Shown: positions 43,687 to 51,979 of the stretch, piece by piece
How positions within the stretch are numbered: position 1 is the stretch's first letter
Layout: each line of letters begins with the position of its first letter
Assembly: GCA_902614375.1 (NCBI GenBank)
Contig: CACMKZ010000001.1
Coordinates: 150,840-214,839, forward strand
Origin: an uncultured Alphaproteobacteria bacterium
GTDB taxonomy: Bacteria; Pseudomonadota; Alphaproteobacteria; HIMB59; GCA-002718135
Direction of reading: 5' to 3'
DNA length: 64,000 nt
The notes under the pieces: model-generated
Databases searched by the model: none
Told to the model about the DNA's origin: nothing
The model's input: only the letters and a program-made list of their open reading frames with translations
Program-made: the position numbers and the translations under genes

Positions 43687-44735
43687 AAAGAGACCGTTAA
43701 ATTAAAAATATTTTCTAGAATAAATAAAACAATTAAAGAAATTAAAGCTGCAATTATAGGTAGCGTCATCCAACCCAAAGAAATTCTTCCTGCAATTGAC
43801 CATTGAACCTCTTTTCCTCCTTTTAAAAGACCAATTCCAATTACGCCACCAACAACAGCTTGGGAACTTGATACTGGTACCAAAGGTATAGAGGGAAGAT
43901 TTATAGATTGTAAAAAAGCACTTATACCCTGGGATGCAAATAAAAATAAAACAATAGAATGCGATATAACAACAATAAATGCTGCCACTGGTGTCATTTT
44001 TAAGAGATCATTACCCACGGTAAACATAACTCTTTTCGAGTAAGTAAAAACACCAACAGCTATTGCTAAACCACCCAGCAGAAATAATTGTTCTTTTGAA
44101 GAAAAGACAAATAAATTTCCAATAGTAACATCAGTAAACGGTGATATAGGTACGAAGACACCCATTACATTAGCAATATTGTTTGCGCCTAAACTATAAG
44201 CACCAAAAGCACCCGCTAAAAGTAAAGCTGTTCTTGTATACGCATCAAGTCTGAGAATATGTAACTTTCTATTGAGTATAACTCTTTTTGTAAAAGTAAA
44301 TAAACCCATTGCAATAACCCCTGCAATGATAGGACAGAGTATCCATGTTCCTAAAATAGTAATTAAAACTTGAAGATTAGTTGAAGATCCCGTGTATAAA
44401 TTCCAACCAACAATTGCTCCAACAATCGCTTGCGTTGTAGAAACAGGTAACCCAACTTTAGTCATTAAATAAACAGATATTCCCGCAGCCACACATGCTG
44501 CAAAAGCACCAGGTAATGCATTAATAGCACCCAACTTACCTAAAGTTTCAGTTGTACCTGCTCCACTAATAATTGCACCTAGAATAACAAAGACACTACA
44601 AATTATTGCTGCACTTGTGAAACTAACCATTCGTGTTCCAACTGCAGTTCCAAAAACATTTGCTGCATCATTGGCGCCAAGTGACCAACCTAAAAAAAGA
44701 CCACCAAATAAAAAAATTAGAATTGTAATTTCCAT
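43683..44735 (-). CDS. pit: Low-affinity inorganic phosphate transporter, PiT family
   Basis: A 350-residue, about ten-segment inner-membrane carrier of the PiT/PHO4 family that takes up metal-phosphate with protons or sodium. The duplicated signatures are GANDAANVFGTAVGTR near the N-terminus and GANNIANVMGVFVP near residue 185. GLPVSTTQAIVGAIVGW in the first half and VPVSSSQAVVGGVIGIG in the second are the paired VS(T/S)(T/S)QA motifs. It follows the DUF47 gene after six bases; DUF47-pit operons are common and the partner is thought to regulate the carrier. A PhoB-like box lies upstream of the pair. Confidence 0.95.
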   Translation of the reverse strand: MEITILIFLFGGLFLGWSLGANDAANVFGTAVGTRMVSFTSAAIICSVFVILGAIISGAGTTETLGKLGAINALPGAFAACVAAGISVYLMTKVGLPVSTTQAIVGAIVGWNLYTGSSTNLQVLITILGTWILCPIIAGVIAMGLFTFTKRVILNRKLHILRLDAYTRTALLLAGAFGAYSLGANNIANVMGVFVPISPFTDVTIGNLFVFSSKEQLFLLGGLAIAVGVFTYSKRVMFTVGNDLLKMTPVAAFIVVISHSIVLFLFASQGISAFLQSINLPSIPLVPVSSSQAVVGGVIGIGLLKGGKEVQWSIAGRISLGWMTLPIIAALISLIVLFILENIFNLTVSF

Positions 44736-44741
44736 TGAAAA

Positions 44742-45404
44742 TTAAACGGAACGTTTAATAGCGTAAATTTGAACCTCGTCAGCTATGTCTTCTGCTTGAT
44801 CACAAATACGATCAATCTTCTCTACAAAATAACGAAGATGCATTTTTTGATCTAGAGGTAATTCAGAATCAAAAATTCTTCTTGCAAGAGAACTAAATTT
44901 TATATCAGATTCTTTTTCATAAAATGTAACTTTATGTGCATTATCTCTAACAGATTTAATATCTCTAAAAAATGATCGGACAGTCAAACAAAGTGACTCA
45001 ACACAGTTTACAACTGTCTCTGTTAACTCAATTAAATCTTGGTGAAACTCTTTTGGAAAATTAGGTTTTTGAATAGAGAAGTGATAACAATTACCTTGGT
45101 ACATTCCAATTAATTCGTCGATGTGTTCTAGAAGTCGTAACACATCACTTCTTGCATCTGGGATTAGTGTTTCTTCATAAAGAGTATGCTCAACATCTTT
45201 CGTAATTTTGTCAGCCTTACTTTCCATTTCTTTTACTTTTTCAACCATTTCCTCAAATTTACCATTGGCAGAATGATTGAGATAAGTTGGAACTATCGAT
45301 TTAAATACTAAGCCCACTTCAGAGACAATATCAACAAACTCATCAATTTCTCTTTCAAGCTTTTTGGTATCACCAAATAATGATGCACTTTTTAATCCAA
45401 ACAT
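44742..45404 (-). CDS. DUF47 (PhoU-like, TIGR00153) phosphate-transport regulator
   Basis: A 220-residue all-helical PhoU-like protein usually paired with Pit. Features are LVEKVKEMESKADK-type heptads (EEMVEKVKEMESKADKI), a LLEHIDELIGMYQGN segment near residue 95 and the terminal VEKIDRICDQAEDIADEVQI, matching the two three-helix bundles of the family. No membrane segments. It is the first gene of the DUF47-pit operon; the upstream gap holds a candidate PhoB box reading toward it. Its exact role in Pit control is inferred from the family. Confidence 0.9.
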   Translation of the reverse strand: MFGLKSASLFGDTKKLEREIDEFVDIVSEVGLVFKSIVPTYLNHSANGKFEEMVEKVKEMESKADKITKDVEHTLYEETLIPDARSDVLRLLEHIDELIGMYQGNCYHFSIQKPNFPKEFHQDLIELTETVVNCVESLCLTVRSFFRDIKSVRDNAHKVTFYEKESDIKFSSLARRIFDSELPLDQKMHLRYFVEKIDRICDQAEDIADEVQIYAIKRSV

Positions 45405-45443
45405 GGAGTGCTTATAGAACTTTTCATAAAAAAAGAAAGAAAT

Positions 45444-45461
45444 GTTAAATTTTTGTTACAA
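45444..45461 (-). promoter_or_regulatory. Candidate PhoB box of the DUF47-pit operon
   Basis: Read on the minus strand: TTGTAAC, AAAA, ATTTAAC, a 7-4-7 repeat with 11-base period, ending about 40 bases before the DUF47 start. TTGTAAC followed by AAAA is identical to the second half-site before phoB. The same gap serves the divergent small-protein/arsC operon, so both could be under phosphate control. Confidence 0.6.
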
Positions 45462-45527
45462 TTTGATTAATATCTTTATCTTTAAGTAAAGTGTAATATT
45501 CGCAATCTATAGAATTTAGGAGAAGAT

Positions 45528-45755
45528 ATGACAGATTTATCAATTAATAGAATTAAGTGGTTTAGCACCGCGTTAATATTATCAGGAATATTATTAACCA
45601 ATTTAAATGCCTATCCGATTAATATAATTATCCACGGCACAGGGGCTATTGGTTGGTCAATTGTTGGTTATATGACAAAAGATCGAGCTCTTCTTACAAA
45701 CTTTGGTTTACAGCTTCCACTATTTATTTTTGGTTATATTTATTTGCTTTCATGA
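45528..45755 (+). CDS. Small membrane protein of unknown function
   Basis: A 75-residue protein with an excellent ribosome-binding site (AGGAG, eight bases before the ATG). Three hydrophobic segments are visible: STALILSGILLTNL (about 14-27), INIIIHGTGAIGWSIVGY (about 31-48) and FGLQLPLFIFGYIYLL (about 59-74). I do not recognise a named family. Its stop overlaps the arsC start (ATGA), so the two are co-translated, and it may form part of an arsenate/phosphate-related unit. No catalytic motif is seen. Confidence 0.7.
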   Translation: MTDLSINRIKWFSTALILSGILLTNLNAYPINIIIHGTGAIGWSIVGYMTKDRALLTNFGLQLPLFIFGYIYLLS

Positions 45756-46171
45756 AAAATAAAAATATTCTTTTTATGTGTGTTGCTAATTCAGCAAGAA
45801 GTCAAATGGCTGAAGGAATTGCAAAAAAATTATATCCTAATTGTATTATTCAAAGTGCAGGATCAGTGCCCAAAGAAGTTAATCCTAATGCTATCGAGGT
45901 TATGGGTGAAATCGATATTGATATATCAAAACATTATTCAAAAGATTTTGAAAGTTTAGACAACAAATTTAGAGATGAATTAAATACCGTTTTTACGCTT
46001 TGTAAAGAAGAGGTATGTCCAGTTTTAAATTCCAAAGCTCAGATATTTTCAATACCATTTGATGATCCGGCATCAGATCATTTTAGTTCAAACCAATTAG
46101 ATAAATTTAGAGAAGTAAGAGATTCAATTTTTGATAAATTGAAAGAACTAAAAAATTTATTTGAGAATTAA
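45752..46171 (+). CDS. arsC: Arsenate reductase / low-molecular-weight phosphatase family (ArsC type)
   Basis: A 139-residue LMW-phosphatase-fold protein. The P-loop is FMCVANSARSQMAEG, with nucleophile Cys in C-x5-R and the ARSQMAEG tail typical of thioredoxin-linked ArsC. Resolving cysteines are plausible in TLCKEEVCPV (about 92-97), as in that class. It would reduce arsenate, which enters through phosphate transporters, to arsenite. The start ATG at 45752 is chosen because the P-loop begins about ten residues later and it overlaps the upstream stop. The last 61 bases are duplicated 3 kb downstream as part of a direct repeat. Confidence 0.85.
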   Translation: MKNKNILFMCVANSARSQMAEGIAKKLYPNCIIQSAGSVPKEVNPNAIEVMGEIDIDISKHYSKDFESLDNKFRDELNTVFTLCKEEVCPVLNSKAQIFSIPFDDPASDHFSSNQLDKFREVRDSIFDKLKELKNLFEN

Positions 46172-46308
46172 TGAAGTTAAAAATTAATTAAATTTATAAA
46201 AATTTAATATTCCATTAATCTATTTGTAAACAATAAAATTTAAATGTTTCTTACCACTCACAGTATTATTTCCTCCTGCTAATTACCAATAATTGTGAGT
46301 GGGATTAA
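46111..46308. repeat. Direct repeat, copy A (arsC 3' end plus downstream hairpin)
   Basis: This 0.2-kb segment recurs in the same orientation at 49123-49319 with clear but imperfect identity. Shared landmarks in the same order are AGAAGTAAGAGATTCAAT, GAACTAAAAAATTTATTTGA, TTTATAAAAATTTAATATTC, CAGTATTATTTC and GTGAGTGGGATTAA. Copy A includes the end of the arsC coding sequence, so it is the ancestral copy. The two repeats bracket the acyltransferase-plcP-agt block. Confidence 0.85.
46254..46302 (+). ncRNA. Conserved hairpin in repeat copy A
   Basis: CCACTCACA (46254-46262) pairs with TGTGAGTGG (46294-46302), a nine-base-pair stem with a loop of about 30 bases that contains TTTCCTCCTGC. The loop CCUCCU could pair with Shine-Dalgarno sequences, as in 'cuckoo'-type RNAs. 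A T-rich stretch follows, so it may instead be the 3' end of the arsC transcript. Whether it is a free RNA is unknown. Confidence 0.4.
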
Positions 46309-46333
46309 TTTTTTATTTCTCCTTTTTCGAGTA

Positions 46334-46351
46334 CTTTAACAATTGTTTAAC
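46334..46351 (+). promoter_or_regulatory. Candidate PhoB box before the acyltransferase-plcP-agt block
   Basis: CTTTAAC (46334-46340), AATT, GTTTAAC (46345-46351): a 7-4-7 repeat with 11-base period, 31 bases before the start codon. The half-sites share TTTAAC with the second half of the pit box. It would place lipid remodelling under phosphate control. Confidence 0.55.
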
Positions 46352-46382
46352 ATTATAAAATTAAGAATTTAAAGTAAATTTT

Positions 46383-47225
46383 ATGAAAATTAATAAACCA
46401 GCGCTTACCTTTTCTAACTCCGAAGTTAATCCTGTTGGAAAGATTATTATTCAATTAACCGAATTGGGAACGGGTAAAATTAAGTTACGTAAGTTGTATG
46501 AGGATTATTTAAGAGAAAATTTACCTCCAGAGAATTTTTGGCATGATGCAATTGAAAGATTAGGTCTCCGTATTCAGACACATTATCATTCTAAAAGTAA
46601 TATTCCTAAAAATGGCAAACTTGTAGTAATCGCTAACCATGCATTTGGAATAGCTGATGGTCTTACAATATGCTCTTTAATTAGTAAAATTAGACAAGAT
46701 TACAAAATTATTACGCATAAAGTTTTACAAGGAGCAGATCTTATTAAGAATAAAATTATTCCTCTTGATTTTTCAAAAAATAGAAATGCTTTAATAAATA
46801 ATATCGCTGCACGTAAAGAATGCGAAGAACACTTAAGAAATAATGGGGCACTAATCATTTTTCCATCAGGATCAGTTTCAACGAAACCAAAATTAAAAAA
46901 AGGAATCAAAGCAATAGATCGTGAATGGAAACAATTTACTTCAAAAATAATAATGAAAACTCAATCACCTGTCCTCCCAATTTTTTTTGAAGGACAAAAT
47001 AGCGAACTTTTTCATGTTGCTGATAAAATTGGGCAAGTCTTTCGATATTCTTTAATGATATATGAACTTAAAAGAAGAATGGGAAAAAAAATTGATGTTC
47101 ATATTGGACAAAGAATACCCTTTGAAACCATAAAAGAAATTGGCAATCTTATTGAGATTACAAAATTTTTAAGGAATAGCACTTATAGATTAGATCCAAG
47201 TAATAAAAACTCAATATTTAATTAA
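46383..47225 (+). CDS. PlsC-type lysophospholipid/acyl-acceptor acyltransferase
   Basis: A 280-residue acyltransferase of the PlsC superfamily. The catalytic H-x4-D block is ANHAFGIADG (about residue 81), and the second block is FPSGSVSTKPK (about 160), where most family members have FPEG. VLPIFFEGQNSELF near 198 is block IV-like. NHAFGIADG resembles the OlsA-like/hemolysin acyltransferase branch. It is probably a peripheral membrane enzyme; no clear membrane segment is seen. The gene lies behind a PhoB-like box and 78 bases before plcP, so it may acylate the diacylglycerol or non-phosphorus lipids made during phosphate starvation. Confidence 0.8.
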   Translation: MKINKPALTFSNSEVNPVGKIIIQLTELGTGKIKLRKLYEDYLRENLPPENFWHDAIERLGLRIQTHYHSKSNIPKNGKLVVIANHAFGIADGLTICSLISKIRQDYKIITHKVLQGADLIKNKIIPLDFSKNRNALINNIAARKECEEHLRNNGALIIFPSGSVSTKPKLKKGIKAIDREWKQFTSKIIMKTQSPVLPIFFEGQNSELFHVADKIGQVFRYSLMIYELKRRMGKKIDVHIGQRIPFETIKEIGNLIEITKFLRNSTYRLDPSNKNSIFN

Positions 47226-47303
47226 TACTTCTGTAAAAAAAAAATTTAGTTAATGTAATTGAAATAAAATTTTAACAAATTCTTTCTATTATTTATTAAT
47301 AAA

Positions 47304-48110
47304 ATGAAAGATCAGCAATCAGTTTCATATTATAGAACTATATGGATATCTGATCTTCATCTTGGAACAGAAAATAGCAAGAGTGAAATGCTTCTTGAAT
47401 TTTTGAGATCAACAGATTCAAAATATTTATTTTTAGTTGGCGATATTATTGATGCATGGAGAATGAAAAAAAAAATTTATTGGCATCAAACTCATAATGA
47501 CATTATCCAGAAGATTTTGCGTAAAGCAAGAAAAGGTACAAAAGTAATATTTATCCCAGGTAATCATGACGAACTTGTGAAAAGTTACACAAGTTTTTCA
47601 CTAGGGAATATATCAATAAAAAATAAGTTTACACACAAATTAGCTGATGGAAGAAATGCCCTTGTTTTACATGGTGATGAATTTGATGCAGTTATATTAA
47701 ACGCTAAATGGCTGGCAAGTATTGGGTCATCTCTATACGAATTTATATTAAAGTTGAATAACTATCTAAATTTTGTCAGAAGAAAACTAGGTCTATCTTA
47801 TTGGTCATTATCTCAATTTCTCAAACATCAAACAAAAAGAGCCACGAATTTTATTTCTAACTTTGAGTTTGCCGTATCTGATAGTGCTAAAAGAGCAAAT
47901 GCTGATGTTGTTGTGTGTGGCCATATTCATAAGCCCATTATAAAAAAATTAAATGGAGTTTTATATTGCAATGATGGTGATTGGGTTGAGAGTTGTTCTG
48001 CGCTAGTGGAAAATAATGAGGGACAATTATCCCTTATTGACTGGTCAATTGAAAGAGAAAAAATTTTTCAACATAAACATAACAAACTAGCAGAAAGTGT
48101 ATTAGTGTGA
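47304..48110 (+). CDS. plcP: PlcP-type phospholipase C (lipid-remodelling metallophosphoesterase), copy 1
   Basis: PlcP removes the phosphorylated head group from phospholipids, leaving diacylglycerol for glycolipid synthesis when phosphate is short. The 268 residues have the metal motifs WISDLHLGT (near 12), VGDIIDAW (near 47), PGNHDE (near 90), HGDEFDAVI (near 122) and VCGHIHKP (near 208). The YWHQTHNDIIQKILRKA and LGLSYWSLSQFLK stretches match PlcP and the related UDP-diacylglucosamine hydrolases. The adjoining glycosyltransferase (four-base overlap) decides for PlcP. A second, similar copy is at 54550-55362 with its own glycosyltransferase. A weak half-site ATGTAAT lies upstream at 47253. 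Confidence 0.88.
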   Translation: MKDQQSVSYYRTIWISDLHLGTENSKSEMLLEFLRSTDSKYLFLVGDIIDAWRMKKKIYWHQTHNDIIQKILRKARKGTKVIFIPGNHDELVKSYTSFSLGNISIKNKFTHKLADGRNALVLHGDEFDAVILNAKWLASIGSSLYEFILKLNNYLNFVRRKLGLSYWSLSQFLKHQTKRATNFISNFEFAVSDSAKRANADVVVCGHIHKPIIKKLNGVLYCNDGDWVESCSALVENNEGQLSLIDWSIEREKIFQHKHNKLAESVLV

Positions 48111-49102
48111 AAAAATTAGCGATCATTACCGATGCTTGGCTTCCCCAAGTTAATGGTGTGGTAAATACATACCAACATATTAATCCATTTTTAAAACAAA
48201 AGTATCAAATTGAAGTACTCCACCCAATGATGTTTACTAATTTTAGTTATCCTTGGTATAAGGAAATAAAAATAGCAATTAATACAAAAAAAATAACAGA
48301 AAAATTTTTTGGTGATTATGATCCAGATGTTATACATATTGCCACTGAAGGACCAGTTGGAATTGCGGGGAAAAAATTCTGTGAGAATAATAAGTTGAGA
48401 TATACAACCTCTTTTCATACGAGATTTCCAGAATATATAGAGCAAAGAATAATGATACCAAAAATAATTGGGTACTCTTTTTTAAAAAATTTTCATAAAA
48501 ATGCATGTAATGTATTGGTCCCAACAATATCTATGCGTAACGAATTAACTAAATATCAATTTCAAAATCTTAAAATTTGGTCAAGGGGAGTTAATACTGA
48601 ATTATTTAATCCTTTAAAAAGAAAAAAGGGAATGAAAAAGTATATTGTTTACATTGGTAGGGTTTCATTAGAAAAAAACATCGAAGCGTTTTTAGAAATA
48701 AGAACTAAGATGCATAAAATTGTTGTTGGAGATGGTCCAGAAAAGCAACGATTACAAAATAAATATCCATATGTGTCTTTCGTTGGGATGAAAAAAGGTC
48801 AAGACCTAGCAAACTATTATGCAAATGCTGAAGCATTGGTATTCCCATCCAAAACAGATACATTTGGAAATGTAATTTTAGAGTCTTTAGCCTCTGGCAC
48901 ACCAGTGGCTGCTTACCCAGTAACAGGTCCTAAAGATATTTTAAAAAACTCATTAATTGATAGCCTTGATAATAATATTGAAAACTCACTTAATAAAGCC
49001 TTAAAGATTGATAGAAAAGATTGTAGAAAATTTGCAATGCAATTTACTTGGGATAAATGTGCAAATCAATTTCTATCAAATGTTGTAAATGCAAAAAATT
49101 AA
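48107..49102 (+). CDS. agt: Agt-type diacylglycerol glycosyltransferase, copy 1
   Basis: A 331-residue GT4-family enzyme that would transfer a sugar (glucose or glucuronate in characterised Agt) to diacylglycerol, forming glycolipids that replace phospholipids. N-terminal TDAWLPQVNGVVNTYQ is the acceptor-site motif; VIHIATEGPVGIAGKK, TTSFHTRFPEY and IWSRGVNTELFNP follow. The donor-site VYIGRVSLEKNIEAFLE, VGDGPEKQRL and FPSKTDTFGNVILESLASG hold the E-x7-E signature. It starts at GTG, overlapping the plcP stop. It ends 20 bases before repeat copy B. Closely similar to the copy at 53559-54560. Confidence 0.88.
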   Translation: MKKLAIITDAWLPQVNGVVNTYQHINPFLKQKYQIEVLHPMMFTNFSYPWYKEIKIAINTKKITEKFFGDYDPDVIHIATEGPVGIAGKKFCENNKLRYTTSFHTRFPEYIEQRIMIPKIIGYSFLKNFHKNACNVLVPTISMRNELTKYQFQNLKIWSRGVNTELFNPLKRKKGMKKYIVYIGRVSLEKNIEAFLEIRTKMHKIVVGDGPEKQRLQNKYPYVSFVGMKKGQDLANYYANAEALVFPSKTDTFGNVILESLASGTPVAAYPVTGPKDILKNSLIDSLDNNIENSLNKALKIDRKDCRKFAMQFTWDKCANQFLSNVVNAKN

Positions 49103-49122
49103 TTTTAAAATTATAGTTACTA

Positions 49123-49319
49123 AGAAGTAAGAGATTCAATTTTCAAAAATTGAAGGAACTAAAAAATTTATTTGAAAACCAATAAATTAAAAAATTAGTT
49201 TAATTTATAAAAATTTAATATTCTATTAACACGTCTGTAAAAAATAAAATTTAATTACATCTTACCACTCGCAGTATTATTTCTTCCTGCTTATGTCCAA
49301 TTATTGTGAGTGGGATTAA
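49123..49319. repeat. Direct repeat, copy B (arsC remnant plus hairpin)
   Basis: Second copy of the 46111-46308 segment. Its first part (AAGTAAGAGATTCAATTTTC ... GAACTAAAAAATTTATTTGA) is a decayed, untranslated remnant of the arsC 3' end; the rest matches the arsC downstream region up to GTGAGTGGGATTAA. It lies between agt (plus) and ppk (minus). Nearly equal lengths (198 and 197) and the same orientation point to duplication accompanying insertion or amplification of the intervening 2.8-kb block. Confidence 0.85.
49265..49313 (+). ncRNA. Conserved hairpin in repeat copy B
   Basis: CCACTCGCA (49265-49273) with TGTGAGTGG (49305-49313). The A-to-G change relative to copy A turns one A-U pair into G-U, so the stem is kept while the loop has drifted (TTTCTTCCTGC in place of TTTCCTCCTGC). 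It lies between convergent agt and ppk and may simply act as a shared transcript end. Retained pairing is modest support for an RNA role. Confidence 0.4.
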
Positions 49320-49328
49320 ATTCTATTT

Positions 49329-51428
49329 TCAAATTTTTAAATTAGACTTAGCTCTAGATTTGAGTTTTGCTGAACCCCTCCCAGACAAGCTTGGATTTTT
49401 GATAAAAAAATTGTGAGAGGAAAATTTTTTCTCTTTGCTTGATATTTCTTTTTTCTGATAATTGCCATTACTTAACATTTGCCAAGAATTTGTATTATCT
49501 GTCAAACTGGCAATTAAGATCTGATTTAATATTTGTTCATGTACAGTTTCATTTTCAATAGGAATAAATGTTTCAACCCGCCTATCTAGATTTCTTTGCA
49601 TTAAATCGGCAGAAGAAATAAACAAGATATTTTTTCTATGAGGGAATTTATGACCATTATAAAAACAATATATTCTCGTATGTTCTAAAAAACGACCAAT
49701 TATGCTTTTAACAACTATATTTTCTGATAGATTTTCTTTACCAGGTATTAGAGAGCAAATTCCTCTTATCAACAATTCAATTTTTACATTTTTTTGAGAT
49801 GCTTTATAAAATTCATCAATAATTTGTTTATCAACAAGAGCATTACACTTACATACTATTCCAGATGGTTTATTTTTTCCAGCATTTGTAATTTCATTTC
49901 TAATTAGTTCATTTAATTTGTTTCTTGCAGTTATTGGAGAATATACTATTTTTTTTATTGTTGTTGGTTCAGAATAACTAGTTAAATAATTAAACATTTT
50001 TGCAGCATCATTTGTTAATGTTTTGTCACAGGTGAAGTAAGATAAATCCATATAAACTCTTGCATTTCTCGGGTGATAATTACCTGTTCCATAATGTGCG
50101 TAATTTACAACAGAATTCATTTGCTTCCTTGTTACAAGTGTAATTTTTGCATGAGTTTTCATATCAATATTGCCAAAAACAACTTGCGCTCCAGCTAATT
50201 CTAATTCTTTTGCCCATTTTAAGTTACGCTCTTCATCAAAACGTGCTTGCAACTCTATAATGACAGTTACTAATTTTCCTTTTTGTGCTGCTCTAACTAA
50301 ACTTGCTTCTATTGGTGAGTCATCAGTAGTTCGATATAAAGTATGTTTTATTGATAAGACTTTTGGATCATCTGCAGCTTGATCAATAAACTGCGTCACT
50401 ACTTCAAAAGATTCAAAAGGGTGATGAATAACAATATCTTTATTTGCTATAGCTTTAAAATAATCATTTTTAAAATCTTTAATTCTTTCAGGAAATCGTA
50501 CCTTAAATTTTGGAAAAAATAATTTTTTAAAATCTTTCAAAAAAATTGACTCTATACTCGAAAGATTAACGGGTATTGGCAGTTTATATGTATTTACATC
50601 CTTATAGTTAAGTTTTTTATTTATGAATTTAATTAAGTGACTAGATATACTTTCATCAAAATCAATTCTTATTACCTCTTGTCTTCTTCTCTCAAAAATA
50701 GCTTTTTGAAATACTAAAAATAAATCTTCTCCTTCACCCCCTAATTCTAATTCACTATTCCTAATTGGTCTAAAAACACCTTTATCCAAAACCCTATCAC
50801 ACTGGAAAATTTCTTTTAAAGAAATAAGTAGGGCTGTCTCCATAGATACAAAACGTGTTTTTTTACCAGGTAATTTAATAAATTTTTCTAATCCCTCTGG
50901 CACTCTTAGTATTCCATAAAAAGTTTTTTTATTATTCATTAAACGACATACTAAGGTTGTTTCTTTATTTGGTATAAAAGGAAATGGGTGAGATGGATCA
51001 ATAATAATTGGCGTTAAAACCCCCCAATTATTTTCTTCTAAATAATTTTTAATAAATGTTTTATCTTTTGTTTTCAGTGTTTTTTCTACATCTATATGGA
51101 TTTTGTTTTCTGAAAGCTCTCTTAGTAAATCTATCCATATTGATTTTATATTTGAAATCATCTTCGATGTTTCTTTATCTATCAGCTTGAGTTGTTGTTG
51201 TGGTGTTAATCCATCAAAACTTTTATTTCGTGAAAATTTTTGAACATTCAACCCTGCTACTCTAACCATAAAAAATTCATCTAAATTAGAGAATGCTATT
51301 GATAAAAATCTAACCCTTTCTAAAAGTGGAATTTTACTATCAGATGTCTGACTTAAGACTCTTTCATTGAATTTTAGCCAAGACAATTCCCTGTTTGCAT
51401 AGTTATAAGCGGTATTTTTTTTTAACAT
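49329..51428 (-). CDS. ppk: Polyphosphate kinase 1
   Basis: Ppk1 makes inorganic polyphosphate from ATP, reversibly. The 699-residue length is typical. N-terminal NRELSWLKFNERVL is the family signature. VVTQFIDQAADDPKVLSIK and IEASLVRAAQKGK lead into DMKTHAKITLVTRK with the autophosphorylated His near residue 425. YAHYGTGNYHPRNARVYMD and SSADLMQRNLDRRVE (second active-site His/Arg region near 590) follow. A basic tail ends the protein (LKSRAKSNLK). It is downstream of sixA on the same strand, with ppx divergent, grouping polyphosphate synthesis and breakdown inside the phosphate island. Confidence 0.97.
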   Translation of the reverse strand: MLKKNTAYNYANRELSWLKFNERVLSQTSDSKIPLLERVRFLSIAFSNLDEFFMVRVAGLNVQKFSRNKSFDGLTPQQQLKLIDKETSKMISNIKSIWIDLLRELSENKIHIDVEKTLKTKDKTFIKNYLEENNWGVLTPIIIDPSHPFPFIPNKETTLVCRLMNNKKTFYGILRVPEGLEKFIKLPGKKTRFVSMETALLISLKEIFQCDRVLDKGVFRPIRNSELELGGEGEDLFLVFQKAIFERRRQEVIRIDFDESISSHLIKFINKKLNYKDVNTYKLPIPVNLSSIESIFLKDFKKLFFPKFKVRFPERIKDFKNDYFKAIANKDIVIHHPFESFEVVTQFIDQAADDPKVLSIKHTLYRTTDDSPIEASLVRAAQKGKLVTVIIELQARFDEERNLKWAKELELAGAQVVFGNIDMKTHAKITLVTRKQMNSVVNYAHYGTGNYHPRNARVYMDLSYFTCDKTLTNDAAKMFNYLTSYSEPTTIKKIVYSPITARNKLNELIRNEITNAGKNKPSGIVCKCNALVDKQIIDEFYKASQKNVKIELLIRGICSLIPGKENLSENIVVKSIIGRFLEHTRIYCFYNGHKFPHRKNILFISSADLMQRNLDRRVETFIPIENETVHEQILNQILIASLTDNTNSWQMLSNGNYQKKEISSKEKKFSSHNFFIKNPSLSGRGSAKLKSRAKSNLKI

Positions 51429-51488
51429 AATTTTTTTTTATATTTTTTAGGTATAAAAAAAACATGTTCATAAAAAATTCATATTTCT

Positions 51489-51947
51489 TTAATAATTTTT
51501 ATTTTTTGGTTTTAAAATTTTATCAATTGTCCAGCTATTTTTAAAGGATATTATAGCAAAAGCACAGGTTGGAAAATGTTCAATATTTGAATTACATAAA
51601 ATATTAATTGACTCTATCAAACTAGGGTTGTGTCCAATGATAAGAGTATTTTTTTTTAATTTTTTAATTTTTCTTACAAGTATATTTGATGGACATTCAT
51701 AAATTTCGTTATCAATTGTAAATTTTACTGAGCGATCAAACGAGTTAGAAATTATATTATATGTGCTAGTTGTTCTTTTAGAAGGAGAACATATTATCTG
51801 ACCAATTTGAAATTTTCTTTTATCTAATATTTTAGAAAATTGTTTTGCATTTCTCATACCTCTTTTATTGAGAGGTCTATCAATGTCATCAAGCTCTAAA
51901 TTATCCCAACTAGATTTGGCATGACGTAATAAATAAACTTGTAGCAT
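51489..51947 (-). CDS. sixA: SixA-like histidine phosphatase
   Basis: A 152-residue branch-2 histidine phosphatase. LLRHAKSSWDN at the N-terminus holds the catalytic RHA/G His, followed by DRPLNKRGMRNAKQ. ICSPSKRTTSTYNI contains the second Arg, and LIIGHNPSLIES the second catalytic His near residue 105. In E. coli SixA removes phosphate from the phosphohistidine of phosphotransfer proteins; the local substrate is unknown. It lies 60 bases upstream of ppk on the same strand and has only 32 bases separating it from divergent ppx. Confidence 0.9.
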   Translation of the reverse strand: MLQVYLLRHAKSSWDNLELDDIDRPLNKRGMRNAKQFSKILDKRKFQIGQIICSPSKRTTSTYNIISNSFDRSVKFTIDNEIYECPSNILVRKIKKLKKNTLIIGHNPSLIESINILCNSNIEHFPTCAFAIISFKNSWTIDKILKPKNKNY

Positions 51948-51979
51948 TCGAGTTTAATACTTTAGATATATACATTTCC

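Noticed and set aside
46230..46275. A 13-codon minus-strand frame starting GTG behind AGGAGG in the hairpin loop
   Set aside because: In repeat copy B the GTG has become GCG and the AGGAGG is altered, so the frame is not conserved; the stem is.
47253..47270. ATGTAAT-TGAA-ATAAAAT as a separate PhoB box for plcP copy 1
   Set aside because: Only the first half-site fits; the second lacks the TAA(C/T) core. The better box is upstream of the acyltransferase gene.
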